This document shows, one piece after another, positions 1 to 7,501 of a DNA stretch of 28,612 nucleotides. Below the pieces are notes generated by a model, which was not told the DNA's origin, ran no database searches, and worked only from the letters and a program-made list of their open reading frames with translations. Each line of letters opens with the position of its first letter. The stretch's first letter is position 1. This DNA comes from CBIFWW01 sp966186435 (lineage in GTDB: Bacteria; Pseudomonadota; Gammaproteobacteria; Enterobacterales; Enterobacteriaceae). The stretch is taken from NCBI GenBank assembly GCA_966186435.1, contig CBIFWW010000026.1, forward strand, positions 1 through 28,612, given 5' to 3'. Position numbers and translations under genes: made by a program.

Positions 1-25
1 AATCACTTACATATTCAATTATTAC

Positions 26-93
26 TTTTCCTAAAATAATTCAAGTTGTAGAAATGCCCATACACAGGCAGCTTGAAATATGACGGATATATA
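26..93. repeat. short palindromic enterobacterial repeat (internally shortened copy)
   Basis: The left arm (around 31-50) reads CTAAAATAATTCAAGTTG. The right arm (around 66-92) reads CAGGCAGCTTGAAATATGAC followed by GGATATA. The cores TTCAAG (40-45) and CTTGAA (72-77) are inverted repeats. Both ends match, from memory, the termini of the roughly 130-170 bp palindromic repeats common in Yersinia, Serratia and relatives, but the usual GC-rich middle is missing. It ends about 27 nt before the ygcU start, so it lies in that gene's leader or promoter region. The family assignment is from recall and the exact boundaries are approximate. Confidence 0.6.
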
Positions 94-119
94 TTCCATG
101 AAATTCGGAAGGAGCTGTT

Positions 120-1574
120 ATGTCTTTGTCTCGTCAGGCAATTGTTGAAAATTTAAAAGAAATCGTTGGTCCAGAGCGCGTCAATACCGATGAGAAAGTC
201 CTGCAACGCAACAGTATCGACCGTTTCCGTAAATTCCCGGATATCCACGGGATCTTCACCCTGCCACTGCCTGCCGCAGTAGTAAAAGTTGCCGATACCG
301 AGCAAGTCTCCCGCGTGTTGGCCTTTATGAACGAAAATGGCATCTCCGGGGTGCCGCGTACCGGCGCATCCGCCACTGAAGGCGGTCTGGAGACAGTGGT
401 AGAAGACTCTGTAGTGCTCGATGGCTCCGGGATGAACAAAATACTCAATATTGATATTGAGAACTTACAGGCGACGGCCCAGTGTGGCGTGCCGTTAGAA
501 GTACTGGAAAATGCCCTGCGCGAGAAAGGCTACACCACCGGCCACTCCCCGCAGTCCAAGCCGCTGGCGCAGATGGGCGGCCTGGTGGCAACCCGCAGTA
601 TCGGTCAGTTCTCTACCCTGTACGGTGCCATTGAAGATATGGTTATCGGCCTAGAAGCGGTCTTCCCCGATGGCTCCATCACCCGCATCAAAAACGTGCC
701 GCGCCGTGCCGCTGGCCCGGATATCCGCCACGTCATCATCGGCAACGAAGGTGCGCTGTGCTTTATCACCGAAGTGACCGTGAAGATTTTCAAATACATG
801 CCAGAAAATAACCTGTTCTACGGTTACGTTCTGGACAACATGAAGACCGGCTTCAACATCCTGCGTGAAGTGATGACCGAAGGCTACCGCCCATCCATTG
901 CCCGTCTTTATGATGCGGAAGATGGCACCCAGCACTTCACCCACTTTGCCGATGGCCGCTGTGTGCTGATCTTTATGGCAGAAGGTAACAAGCGTATCGC
1001 CCAGGCCACCGGTGACGGTATTGCCGAAGTGGTGGCCCGTTATCCTGAGTGTGAACGCGTAGACAGCAAACTGATTGAAACCTGGTTCAACAACCTCAAC
1101 TGGGGTCCGGAGAAAGTGGCTGCTGAACGTGTTCAGATCCTGAAAACCGGCAACATGGGCTTCACCACCGAAGTCTCCGGGAACTGGAGCTGCATTCATG
1201 AAATTTATGAAAATGTGATCCGACGTATCCGTGATGAATTCCCATCAGCGCAGGATATCACTATGCTTGGTGGCCACTCTTCTCATAGCTATGTGACTGG
1301 TACCAATATGTATTTCGTCTATGACTACAACGTTGTGGACTGCAAGCCAGAAGAGGAAATCGACAAGTATCACAACCCGCTGAACAAGATCATCTGTGAA
1401 GAAACTATTCGCCACGGTGGTTCAATGGTGCACCACCACGGTATTGGTAAACACCGCGTTCACTGGACCAAGGATGAGCACGGCACCGCATACAAAATCC
1501 TCAAGGGGCTGAAAGATCAGTTCGACCCGAAAGGCATCATGAACCCAGGGTGTATCTATCCTATCGAGAAATAA
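120..1574 (+). CDS. ygcU: FAD-linked oxidase, alkylglycerone-phosphate synthase / D-lactate dehydrogenase-like (YgcU)
   Basis: This 484-residue protein has the same length and near-identical sequence to what I recall of E. coli YgcU. An N-terminal FAD-binding (PCMH-type) domain spans about residues 45-225 and includes the flavin-binding stretch VPRTGASATEGGLE. A C-terminal FAD-oxidase domain ends with an HHH triplet (438-440) followed by GIGKHRVHW, a pattern shared with alkyldihydroxyacetonephosphate synthase and related 2-hydroxyacid dehydrogenases. The substrate is unknown. It is probably cytoplasmic, with no signal peptide or membrane segment. The start at 120 has a strong ribosome site (GGAAGGAG). 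It leads ygcU-ygcS-ygcR-ygcQ, and the ETF subunits downstream suggest that its electrons pass to an electron-transfer flavoprotein. Family placement is firm; substrate and partner are inference. Confidence 0.93.
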   Translation: MSLSRQAIVENLKEIVGPERVNTDEKVLQRNSIDRFRKFPDIHGIFTLPLPAAVVKVADTEQVSRVLAFMNENGISGVPRTGASATEGGLETVVEDSVVLDGSGMNKILNIDIENLQATAQCGVPLEVLENALREKGYTTGHSPQSKPLAQMGGLVATRSIGQFSTLYGAIEDMVIGLEAVFPDGSITRIKNVPRRAAGPDIRHVIIGNEGALCFITEVTVKIFKYMPENNLFYGYVLDNMKTGFNILREVMTEGYRPSIARLYDAEDGTQHFTHFADGRCVLIFMAEGNKRIAQATGDGIAEVVARYPECERVDSKLIETWFNNLNWGPEKVAAERVQILKTGNMGFTTEVSGNWSCIHEIYENVIRRIRDEFPSAQDITMLGGHSSHSYVTGTNMYFVYDYNVVDCKPEEEIDKYHNPLNKIICEETIRHGGSMVHHHGIGKHRVHWTKDEHGTAYKILKGLKDQFDPKGIMNPGCIYPIEK

Positions 1575-1580
1575 TCATCG

Positions 1581-1600
1581 GCGGCCCCTGCGGGGGCCGC
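1581..1600 (+). other. strong intercistronic stem-loop between ygcU and ygcS
   Basis: GCGGCCCC (1581-1588) and GGGGCCGC (1593-1600) form a perfect 8-bp GC-only stem with a TGCG loop, starting 6 nt after the ygcU stop. Only AATTTGC follows, so there is no run of T as in an intrinsic terminator. It may slow or partly stop transcription, or protect the 3' end of the ygcU message. The effect is inferred. Confidence 0.6.
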
Positions 1601-1627
1601 AATTTGCTGCGTTTAATAGGGAGAGTC

Positions 1628-2989
1628 ATGAACGCCACACCGATAAAAATGGATGACCTGCCTCTCACACGTTTTCATTGCCGCATTGCCGGGCTGACTT
1701 TTGGCGCCCATCTGACAGATGGTTACGTGCTGGGGGTGATTGGCTATGCCCTGGTACAACTTACCCCACAAATGAATTTGTCCCCTCTGGAGGAAGGCTT
1801 AATTGGCGGCGCTGCGCTGCTGGGCTTGTTCCTCGGGAGCTTGTTATTGGGCTGGCTTTCCGATCATATAGGCCGCCAGAAAATTTTTACCCTCAGCTTT
1901 GCTCTGATTACCCTCGCATCTTTCCTGCAATTCTTTGCGCAAACCCCGGAGCAACTGTTTATTTTGCGGGTGGTAATGGGCTTTGGCCTGGGGGGCGATT
2001 ACTCCGTGGGACACACGCTATTGGCGGAATTCTCGCCGCGCAAGTACCGCGGGGTACTGCTCGGGGCCTTTAGCGTGGTCTGGACACTCGGTTATGTGGT
2101 GGCGGGCGTGGTCGGACACCAGTTGATAGGCATGGGGCCTGAAGCCTGGCGCTGGCTGTTGGCCTCTGCCGCCTTACCCGCACTGATCATTACCCTTCTG
2201 CGCAGGGGTACGCCAGAATCCCCGCGCTGGTTACTGCGGCAGGGAAGGTTTAAAGAGGCCGCCGATGTGGTGCTACGCTTCCTCGGCCCGAACGTGATCA
2301 TTGGTGATGAGCTAAAAGCCACCACGTCCCGCTCCTTTATGACCCTCTTTGCCCCCAGCGTCTGGCGGCGCACCGCGTTTAACAGCCTGTTCTTTGCCTG
2401 CCTGGTCATCCCGTGGTTTGTGATTTACACCTGGCTGCCAACCATCACCTCTTCTATCGGTATGGAAGATGGGGTGACCGCCAGCATCTTCCTCAATATG
2501 TTGCTAGTGGTTGGGGCGTTACTCGGGTTGGTGCTAACCCAATGCTTCTCCCGTCGTGGCTTTTTGATTACCAGCTTTACATTGCTGATGGTGACTCTGG
2601 GCCTGTTGGCGATCACCGCCAATACGCCGGGCTGGTGGACGCTGGTTCTGTTTGTGATTTTTACCACCGCTATCTCCGCCGTCAGTAATCTGGTGGGGGT
2701 GCTCCCGGCAGAAAGCTTTCCAACGGATATCCGCTCATTAGGGGTGGGGTTTGCTACCTCCATGAGCCGCCTGGGTTCCGCCATCGCCACGGTGCTATTA
2801 CCGCTGGCCCTGGTGAACTACGGCTTGCAACTGACCATGTTTATTCTGTGTGGCGTATTGGCCGTGGGGCTGGTGGTGTCGGTGCTGTGGGCGCCGGAAA
2901 CCAAAGACTTACCCCTTTCGGCGGCGGCGGAGCATAAAAAGCCGGTAAAGGAGGGGGTGAATGAACATCCTGTTAGCCTTCAGGGCTGA
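1628..2989 (+). CDS. ygcS: MFS transporter (YgcS)
   Basis: This is a 453-residue major facilitator superfamily permease of the inner membrane with about twelve hydrophobic segments. The family loop motif GWLSDHIGRQK is at residues 75-85, and a second conserved stretch (GLGGDYSVGHTLLAEFSPRK) falls in the TM4-5 region typical of sugar/aromatic-acid-type MFS carriers. I chose the ATG at 1628 because GGGAGAG lies just upstream and the protein then starts like E. coli YgcS (MNxxPxxMDDLPLxRFHCRIA). An in-frame upstream ATG at 1550 would lie inside ygcU and has no ribosome site. The gene overlaps ygcR by 29 bp. The transported compound is unknown; by context it should be the substrate, or a precursor, for the YgcU redox system. 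Confidence 0.92.
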   Translation: MNATPIKMDDLPLTRFHCRIAGLTFGAHLTDGYVLGVIGYALVQLTPQMNLSPLEEGLIGGAALLGLFLGSLLLGWLSDHIGRQKIFTLSFALITLASFLQFFAQTPEQLFILRVVMGFGLGGDYSVGHTLLAEFSPRKYRGVLLGAFSVVWTLGYVVAGVVGHQLIGMGPEAWRWLLASAALPALIITLLRRGTPESPRWLLRQGRFKEAADVVLRFLGPNVIIGDELKATTSRSFMTLFAPSVWRRTAFNSLFFACLVIPWFVIYTWLPTITSSIGMEDGVTASIFLNMLLVVGALLGLVLTQCFSRRGFLITSFTLLMVTLGLLAITANTPGWWTLVLFVIFTTAISAVSNLVGVLPAESFPTDIRSLGVGFATSMSRLGSAIATVLLPLALVNYGLQLTMFILCGVLAVGLVVSVLWAPETKDLPLSAAAEHKKPVKEGVNEHPVSLQG

Positions 2990-3746
2990 GCCAGACCTGC
3001 CAGGGTTAACCGAGCGGGATTGGCAGGCTGCCGCCGAAGGCACTCAAGGGCCAGAAACGGCCTGGATCCGCCGCGTACTCGGGCCTGATGAACAGGCTGC
3101 CGCGGAAGTGATGCTCAGCAACCGGCCGCAGGATGTTGCATTCACCTATACTGCCTGGAATAGGGGCGAGCAAAGCGCAGCCCCACTGATGCGCCAGCTC
3201 GCCGCATTGGGGTTTGGCCCGTTAGTGCAGGCAAGCCCATTGCCGGGGAGCAGCGTTTTCCACCCCGGTGCGGTGGCACAGGCGCTGGCTGAATACGTTC
3301 AACAGCATCCCCAGCACTTAATTATTTGTGGCAGCCAAAGTAGTGAAGGTAATAACGGCCAGGTGCCCTGGCAGGTGGCTGCACGACTCGGGTGGCCCTG
3401 CCTGGCAGGGGTAGTGGATTTTACCGTCGACGCCGGGGATATCCTGGTGGAGCAGGAGCTGGACGGGTATCGCCATCGCCGCCGGGTGCGCCCGCCGATG
3501 GTGTTCGCCATGATAAATAATGGCCGCTATGCCCTGAGAGTGCCAACGGTGCAACAGAAGATGGCGGCGGCCAAAGTAGCGATTGCCCGGCAAACTGCTA
3601 CTGCCATCGCCGCGCCAGCCCCCACCTGCTGCCAGCTTACCCGCCCGACATCAGGCCGGGCAGGGCACATTATCAGCGGCAACTCGCCGGAAGAAAAAGC
3701 CCGTATTCTGTGGGAAGAATGGTTAAAGCCGGAGCTGGCTCAATGA
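2961..3746 (+). CDS. ygcR: electron transfer flavoprotein beta-subunit-like protein (YgcR)
   Basis: This 261-residue protein resembles EtfB (FixA). The motif ICGSQSSEGNNGQVPWQVAA followed by RLGWP (about residues 122-146) matches the EtfB signature around the AMP/flavin site, although the usual acidic residues after GxQ are replaced by serine and glycine. It is expected to pair with YgcQ as a soluble heterodimer carrying electrons from a dehydrogenase, probably YgcU, to a quinone reductase. The start at 2961 lies inside the ygcS 3' end and has an excellent ribosome site (AAAGGAGGGGG), indicating translational coupling. Its stop overlaps the ygcQ start (ATGA). Family assignment is good; partner and role are inferred from neighbours. 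Confidence 0.9.
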   Translation: MNILLAFRAEPDLPGLTERDWQAAAEGTQGPETAWIRRVLGPDEQAAAEVMLSNRPQDVAFTYTAWNRGEQSAAPLMRQLAALGFGPLVQASPLPGSSVFHPGAVAQALAEYVQQHPQHLIICGSQSSEGNNGQVPWQVAARLGWPCLAGVVDFTVDAGDILVEQELDGYRHRRRVRPPMVFAMINNGRYALRVPTVQQKMAAAKVAIARQTATAIAAPAPTCCQLTRPTSGRAGHIISGNSPEEKARILWEEWLKPELAQ

Positions 3747-4630
3747 AGATTGTGATGGTCACCACCCGCCATACTGCCCCTGAGCATCAGCAGGCGATAG
3801 CGCAGTTTTTAACGGATAGCCAGATTGATAGCGCAGCCTGCCAGCACTGGCAGCTGGATTGCGACAACCCCTGGCCCGATAGCCAGGTGGTGCTGGCCGC
3901 GCTGTCTGATGCCCTGGCCAGCCAGCCCGCCGATGTGGTGATTTTCCCCGGTGACAGCAGCAGCATGGAGTACGCCACCCGCCTCAGCACTCGGCTGGGC
4001 GGTTGCACCATAAACCAGGCCCGGCGCATTATCCCCGGCGCTGAGTTACAAGTGGAGAAGGGGGCCTGGGGTAATGGGCTGTATGCCACCCTGATACCTG
4101 GGGCCACCCCCTGTTATCTGGCGGTGGCCCGGCGTTCACTGGGATCGATCGCCGCCGATCCGCTGCCGCCTATCACCAGGCAGATCGCCGTTGATCCTGC
4201 CGTACCGGGTTGGAGCCTGGATCATCAGATCGAACCTATTATTCAAGGTAAAGGGCTGGAGCAAGCCACCTGGGTACTGGCGATTGGCGAAGGTGCCGGG
4301 AGTGCAGGTGGCGCGCAGGAAGCTTGCCGCCTGGCGCAACAATTAAACGCGCAACCCGGCGGCAGCCGCCAGGCGGTGATGAATGGTTGGCTGCCGATGG
4401 ACAGCCTGATAGGCATGTCCGGCGCGCTGGTGGCCCCTGAAGTTTGCCTGGCGGCAGGGGTTTCCGGCGCACCGGCATTCAGTTATGGCATCAGCGCCAG
4501 CCGAAAGGTGGTGGCGATCAATACCGATGCCAGTGCCGCTATTTTTAAACAGGCTGATGTGGGCATCGTTGATGAGATGCTGCCGGTGCTGCGTGAGCTG
4601 GCGCGGTTAGCGGCTAAGTCCGGTGGCTAG
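3743..4630 (+). CDS. ygcQ: electron transfer flavoprotein alpha-subunit-like protein (YgcQ)
   Basis: This 295-residue protein resembles EtfA (FixB). Its C-terminal FAD-binding domain contains the family pattern IGMSGALVAPEVCLAAGVSG followed by APAFSYGI, then VVAINTDASAAIFKQADVGI (about residues 228-283). The conserved R..v..GwlP..sLIG stretch precedes it. The N-terminal half is divergent, as is usual for this subunit. I chose the ATG at 3743 because it overlaps the ygcR stop in an ATGA arrangement; an in-frame ATG at 3710 lies deep in ygcR and lacks support. With YgcR it should form an FAD-containing ETF. Its last 24 bp overlap the 3' end of ygcP on the other strand. Confidence 0.9.
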   Translation: MKIVMVTTRHTAPEHQQAIAQFLTDSQIDSAACQHWQLDCDNPWPDSQVVLAALSDALASQPADVVIFPGDSSSMEYATRLSTRLGGCTINQARRIIPGAELQVEKGAWGNGLYATLIPGATPCYLAVARRSLGSIAADPLPPITRQIAVDPAVPGWSLDHQIEPIIQGKGLEQATWVLAIGEGAGSAGGAQEACRLAQQLNAQPGGSRQAVMNGWLPMDSLIGMSGALVAPEVCLAAGVSGAPAFSYGISASRKVVAINTDASAAIFKQADVGIVDEMLPVLRELARLAAKSGG

Positions 4631-5185
4631 CGTCCAGACCCCGGTATTGGTGGTAGCCAAGGCTGATGCCCCGGCAGCCAATGCCAGGCGGGCGTCCTCT
4701 TCATCACACACCAGGCCACCGGCAATGATCGGCTGGTGGATCTTCTCTGTCACCCAACCCAGTACCTTCGGCATACAGCCTGGCAGGATCTCCACACAGT
4801 CCGGGTTGGACTGCGCCACTTGACGATCGATATTGTGATAGGAGATCGAATCCACCAAAAAGATCCGGTGGATGGTGAAAAACCCCTGGGCGCGGGCGGC
4901 TTTCACCATTGATGCTTTGGTGCTGATAATACCGTCGGCCGCCGTCACCAGCTTCAGGAAATCAATCACGATCTCCTTATTTGAGGTGCCTTCCAGCAAA
5001 TCAACGTGAACGAAGGCATATTTCCCGGCTTTTTTAATTTGCCCGACAATCTGGCTGATGGTGCAGATATTGCCATACAGCACCGAGATAAATTTGCAGT
5101 CTGAGGCGATGGCCTGCTTCAGGCTGGCATTGTCTTTTACTGCGGCAATCACCGGTGACTGTTTAAGTAAGTTGAGTAGGGGCAC
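4607..5185 (-). CDS. ygcP: GlpP-family putative antiterminator/regulator (YgcP)
   Basis: Similar to GlpP, the glycerol-3-phosphate-responsive antiterminator of Bacillus, and to E. coli YgcP. Seen motifs are FVHVDLLEGT, DGIISTKASM, DCVEILPGCMPKVLGWVTEK and IAGGLVCDEEDARLAL, consistent with a TIM-barrel-like phosphate-binding fold. I chose a GTG start at 5185 (192 residues) because GGAGAA lies 8 nt upstream and the length matches my recollection of E. coli YgcP (191). A longer form from the ATG at 5218 (203 residues) overlaps the ygcO stop (TAATG) but has a weak ribosome site. Convergent with ygcQ, overlapping it by 24 bp. Likely a cytoplasmic RNA-binding or metabolite-sensing regulator of this locus; its ligand is not known. 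Confidence 0.88.
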   Translation of the reverse strand: MPLLNLLKQSPVIAAVKDNASLKQAIASDCKFISVLYGNICTISQIVGQIKKAGKYAFVHVDLLEGTSNKEIVIDFLKLVTAADGIISTKASMVKAARAQGFFTIHRIFLVDSISYHNIDRQVAQSNPDCVEILPGCMPKVLGWVTEKIHQPIIAGGLVCDEEDARLALAAGASALATTNTGVWTLATGLSR

Positions 5186-5217
5186 TGCGATATTCTCCGA
5201 AACAAAGGGCAAAACCA

Positions 5218-5496
5218 TTAACCATAGCGTAAAAACAGGCCGTTACCGGCCTCAGGATAGCGCCAGCGGCTCAGGGCCAAGGGGCCGCACAGGGCGCGGC
5301 AAGTACCGCACTCCAGGCAACCGTGAAAATTTACCTTCAGTTCCCCTTGCGGGCTGAGGCTGAACAGGCCTGCCGGGCAGGCTTTGACTAACAGGGCTGC
5401 CGCTGCTGCATCGGGATCGCGGCAGGGGATAATATGGCTGGTGGTACCGGGGTTATAGCGATTCGCCGCCAGTTTTTTTTCCAGGCCTACAGGCAT
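5218..5496 (-). CDS. ygcO: ferredoxin-like FixX-type protein (YgcO)
   Basis: A 92-residue iron-sulfur protein of the FixX type, the ferredoxin domain that accompanies ETF-quinone oxidoreductases. Cysteines C60, C63, C66 and C70 form GCLECGTCRALCG, and the distant C40 sits in ACPAGLF. The pattern fits one [4Fe-4S] cluster held by C60, C63, C66 and C40, with the second cluster of two-cluster ferredoxins missing. The start at 5496 has GGAG 6 nt upstream and overlaps the ygcN 3' end by 10 bp, so the two are probably coupled. Together YgcN and YgcO would make up a split ETF:quinone reductase. Confidence 0.9.
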   Translation of the reverse strand: MPVGLEKKLAANRYNPGTTSHIIPCRDPDAAAAALLVKACPAGLFSLSPQGELKVNFHGCLECGTCRALCGPLALSRWRYPEAGNGLFLRYG

Positions 5497-6776
5497 CGGA
5501 TGCTCCTTATAGTATCCAGGGCCAGACGGGTCAGGCCGCGTTTACGGCCATGCTTCCACAGCAGGCTGGCTAAGGGGGCCGGGGGATAATGACCGGCCTG
5601 ATAAACCTCTTTCAAAATGGCGTGACTCATGGCGGGATAATCTTTAAACCAGCCTCTGGAGCCTTGCAATAAGCCTGGAACGTGACGGTAGCGTGCCAGG
5701 GTGTTCCGCAGGGTACTCTCCGCCAGATAATTGCGATAAACCTCGTTCATATCCAGCACCTCCGGGTTGCCCCGGCAGGCCAGCAGCGCGGTCTGCGCCG
5801 CCGCCCGGGCAGAAAGTGCGGCCATATCCATGCCGCGTATCGTAAACCCGGTGTTGACGCAGAAACGGGCGCTGTCCCCCGCCAGGATCCAGCCCGGCCC
5901 GGCCAGCTTATCCGGCACGGTGTGCAGCCCACCCTCCGGCACCATATGAGCGGCGTATTCCAGGGTTTCCGCACTCCGCAATAATGGGCGTAACGTCGGG
6001 TGCTGCTTAAAATCTGCCAGCATAGTGGCAAGGGGTTTACTGGCCCGGGACACGCTGGAGAGCGGGCACACCAGCCCCACGGAAAGGGTGTCGCGGTTGG
6101 TATAGATAAACCCACCCGCCGGCAGGTCTTCGCAGATCCCGCCGCTAAACAGCCAGGCGGCACCCTGGCCCGGCTCCAGGTTGAAGCGGTCTTCGAGGGT
6201 GTTCGCGGGCAGGGCTAGTACCTCTTTGACGCCAATGGCCAGGCTATCCTGGGAAAGCGGGATCACCAGCCCGTGCTGCTCTGCTAACAGGGTATTGGCC
6301 CCTTCGCACAGAATCACCAGCCGGGCGTGAATCGCCTCTTCGCCACAGCGCACCCCGCATACCTTTTGCCCTTCTACAATCAGGCTGTCCACGGTGGTGC
6401 CTGTCAGGCAAGTCACCCCCTCGGCCTCGGCCTGAGCAAACAGCCAGGGATCGAAACGGGCGCGCAGCACGCTCCAGGAACGGCGTTGGGCCGGTTCACT
6501 ATTATGCCAGCTTAGGGTGGTGGCACCTTCGGAGGTTAACTGGCTGAAGCTCTCCCGCACCACTTCACGCTCCAGAGGAGCCTGATGGGCGAAATCAGGG
6601 AATATATCTTCAAAGGCGTAACCGTAGATGCGGCCGCCGGAGAGGTTTTTGGCACCGGGTGTGGTGGCGCGTTCCAACAGCAAGACCGATAAACCGGCCC
6701 TGGCGCACAACACCGCGCTACAAGCCCCGGCAATACCGGCACCCACGATGATGACATCAACGTCCTGTTGTGACAT
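5487..6776 (-). CDS. ygcN: FixC / ETF-quinone oxidoreductase-like flavoprotein (YgcN)
   Basis: This 429-residue FAD-dependent oxidoreductase has an N-terminal Rossmann motif (VIIVGAGIAG, GxGxxG at residues 12-17) ending at the acidic residue of LLLERA. A GAKNLSGGRIYG stretch matches FixC/ETF-QO, and a second FAD-contact motif reads GWILAGDSARFCVNTGFTIR (about 300-320). In FixC-type proteins this subunit takes electrons from ETF and gives them to membrane quinone with the FixX ferredoxin, here YgcO. The start at 6776 has a strong ribosome site (TAAGGAGGG). It leads ygcN-ygcO-ygcP, which faces ygcU-S-R-Q. The electron donor is most likely YgcRQ; this is inferred from gene neighbourhood. Confidence 0.91.
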   Translation of the reverse strand: MSQQDVDVIIVGAGIAGACSAVLCARAGLSVLLLERATTPGAKNLSGGRIYGYAFEDIFPDFAHQAPLEREVVRESFSQLTSEGATTLSWHNSEPAQRRSWSVLRARFDPWLFAQAEAEGVTCLTGTTVDSLIVEGQKVCGVRCGEEAIHARLVILCEGANTLLAEQHGLVIPLSQDSLAIGVKEVLALPANTLEDRFNLEPGQGAAWLFSGGICEDLPAGGFIYTNRDTLSVGLVCPLSSVSRASKPLATMLADFKQHPTLRPLLRSAETLEYAAHMVPEGGLHTVPDKLAGPGWILAGDSARFCVNTGFTIRGMDMAALSARAAAQTALLACRGNPEVLDMNEVYRNYLAESTLRNTLARYRHVPGLLQGSRGWFKDYPAMSHAILKEVYQAGHYPPAPLASLLWKHGRKRGLTRLALDTIRSIRCL

Positions 6777-6853
6777 AGGTAACCCTCCTTATTATCGGCG
6801 GTATTTTGTCACATCAGGCGTCAGGAGAAATTGATAGGGTGCACAGATAAATA

Positions 6854-6873
6854 TCGCCTGAGTATTCAGGCGA
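6854..6873 (-). terminator. probable terminator of queD
   Basis: TCGCCTGA (6854-6861) and TCAGGCGA (6866-6873) form a perfect 8-bp stem with a four-base loop, just after the queD stop on the minus strand. In that direction it is followed by TATTTATC, a modest U-rich tail. It probably ends queD transcription ahead of the separate ygcN promoter region at 6777-6853. Confidence 0.6.
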
Positions 6874-6879
6874 ATAGGC

Positions 6880-7242
6880 TTACTCGCCGCGGTAGACACA
6901 GCCAGCGGTGCAGGTTTCTTTGATCATCACCGCGCTCAGCAGTGGGACCAACGGTTTGAGCTGATCCCAAATCCAGCGGGAGAGTACTTCACTGGTCGGG
7001 TTTTCCAGGCCAGGGATATCATTCAGATAATAGTGGTCGAGCCGGTCATAGGTGGGCTGGAAAGCGGCTTTTAGCTCGGCAAAATCCATGATCCAACCTG
7101 TGTGTGGGTCCACGTCAGCAGTGATTTCCAGGCGAACCATAAATGAGTGGCCGTGGAGGCGGCCGCATTTGTGGCCTGCAGGAACGTGCGGCAGATGGTG
7201 TGCTGCCTCAAACATAAAATCTTTAAACAGGGTGGTAGCCAT
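6880..7242 (-). CDS. queD: 6-carboxy-5,6,7,8-tetrahydropterin synthase
   Basis: This 120-residue QueD belongs to the 6-pyruvoyl-tetrahydropterin synthase family. It converts dihydroneopterin triphosphate to 6-carboxytetrahydropterin, an early step toward queuosine in tRNA. Zinc ligands H15 (FEAAHHLPH), H30 and H32 (GRLHGHSF) and the catalytic C26 (HKCGRLHGH) are visible, as is the conserved C-terminal ETCTAGCVYRGE. Its length matches E. coli QueD (121). A GAGACC box precedes the ATG at 7242. It is divergent from cysJ across 259 bp and has its own terminator-like hairpin downstream, so it is probably transcribed alone. Confidence 0.96.
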   Translation of the reverse strand: MATTLFKDFMFEAAHHLPHVPAGHKCGRLHGHSFMVRLEITADVDPHTGWIMDFAELKAAFQPTYDRLDHYYLNDIPGLENPTSEVLSRWIWDQLKPLVPLLSAVMIKETCTAGCVYRGE

Positions 7243-7501
7243 AATACGGTCTCAAACTTGCGAAAAAACCGCCGCATATTACAGCAATTAGCCAACTGGC
7301 GCATCCGTATTCCAGCCCATAAAGAAGGCGAGTTTACTCTCAATAAATTAACTAACCACATCCGGTGGTTAATCTCATCACTAAATCAGGTTAGCACTTT
7401 TGGTTATTTGATATTTCTAGCTCTTCTTTAATTGTTATTATCCCTCCAGTTAACCTTACTTTAGATAAAACATCAGCCTGGCTATCGGAACCCCACAACG
7501 C
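7243..7501. promoter_or_regulatory. divergent queD / cysJ regulatory region
   Basis: These 259 gene-free bases lie between divergent starts. The cysJ-proximal half is AT-rich and contains an inverted repeat, AACCAC (7354-7359) and GTGGTT (7365-7370). A possible -10 is TATTAT (7436-7441) without a good -35, as expected for a CysB-activated promoter. CysB control of cysJIH is known in E. coli and Salmonella; its site here is not identified with confidence. The ribosome site before cysJ is weak (no AGGA within 12 nt). Confidence 0.45.
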
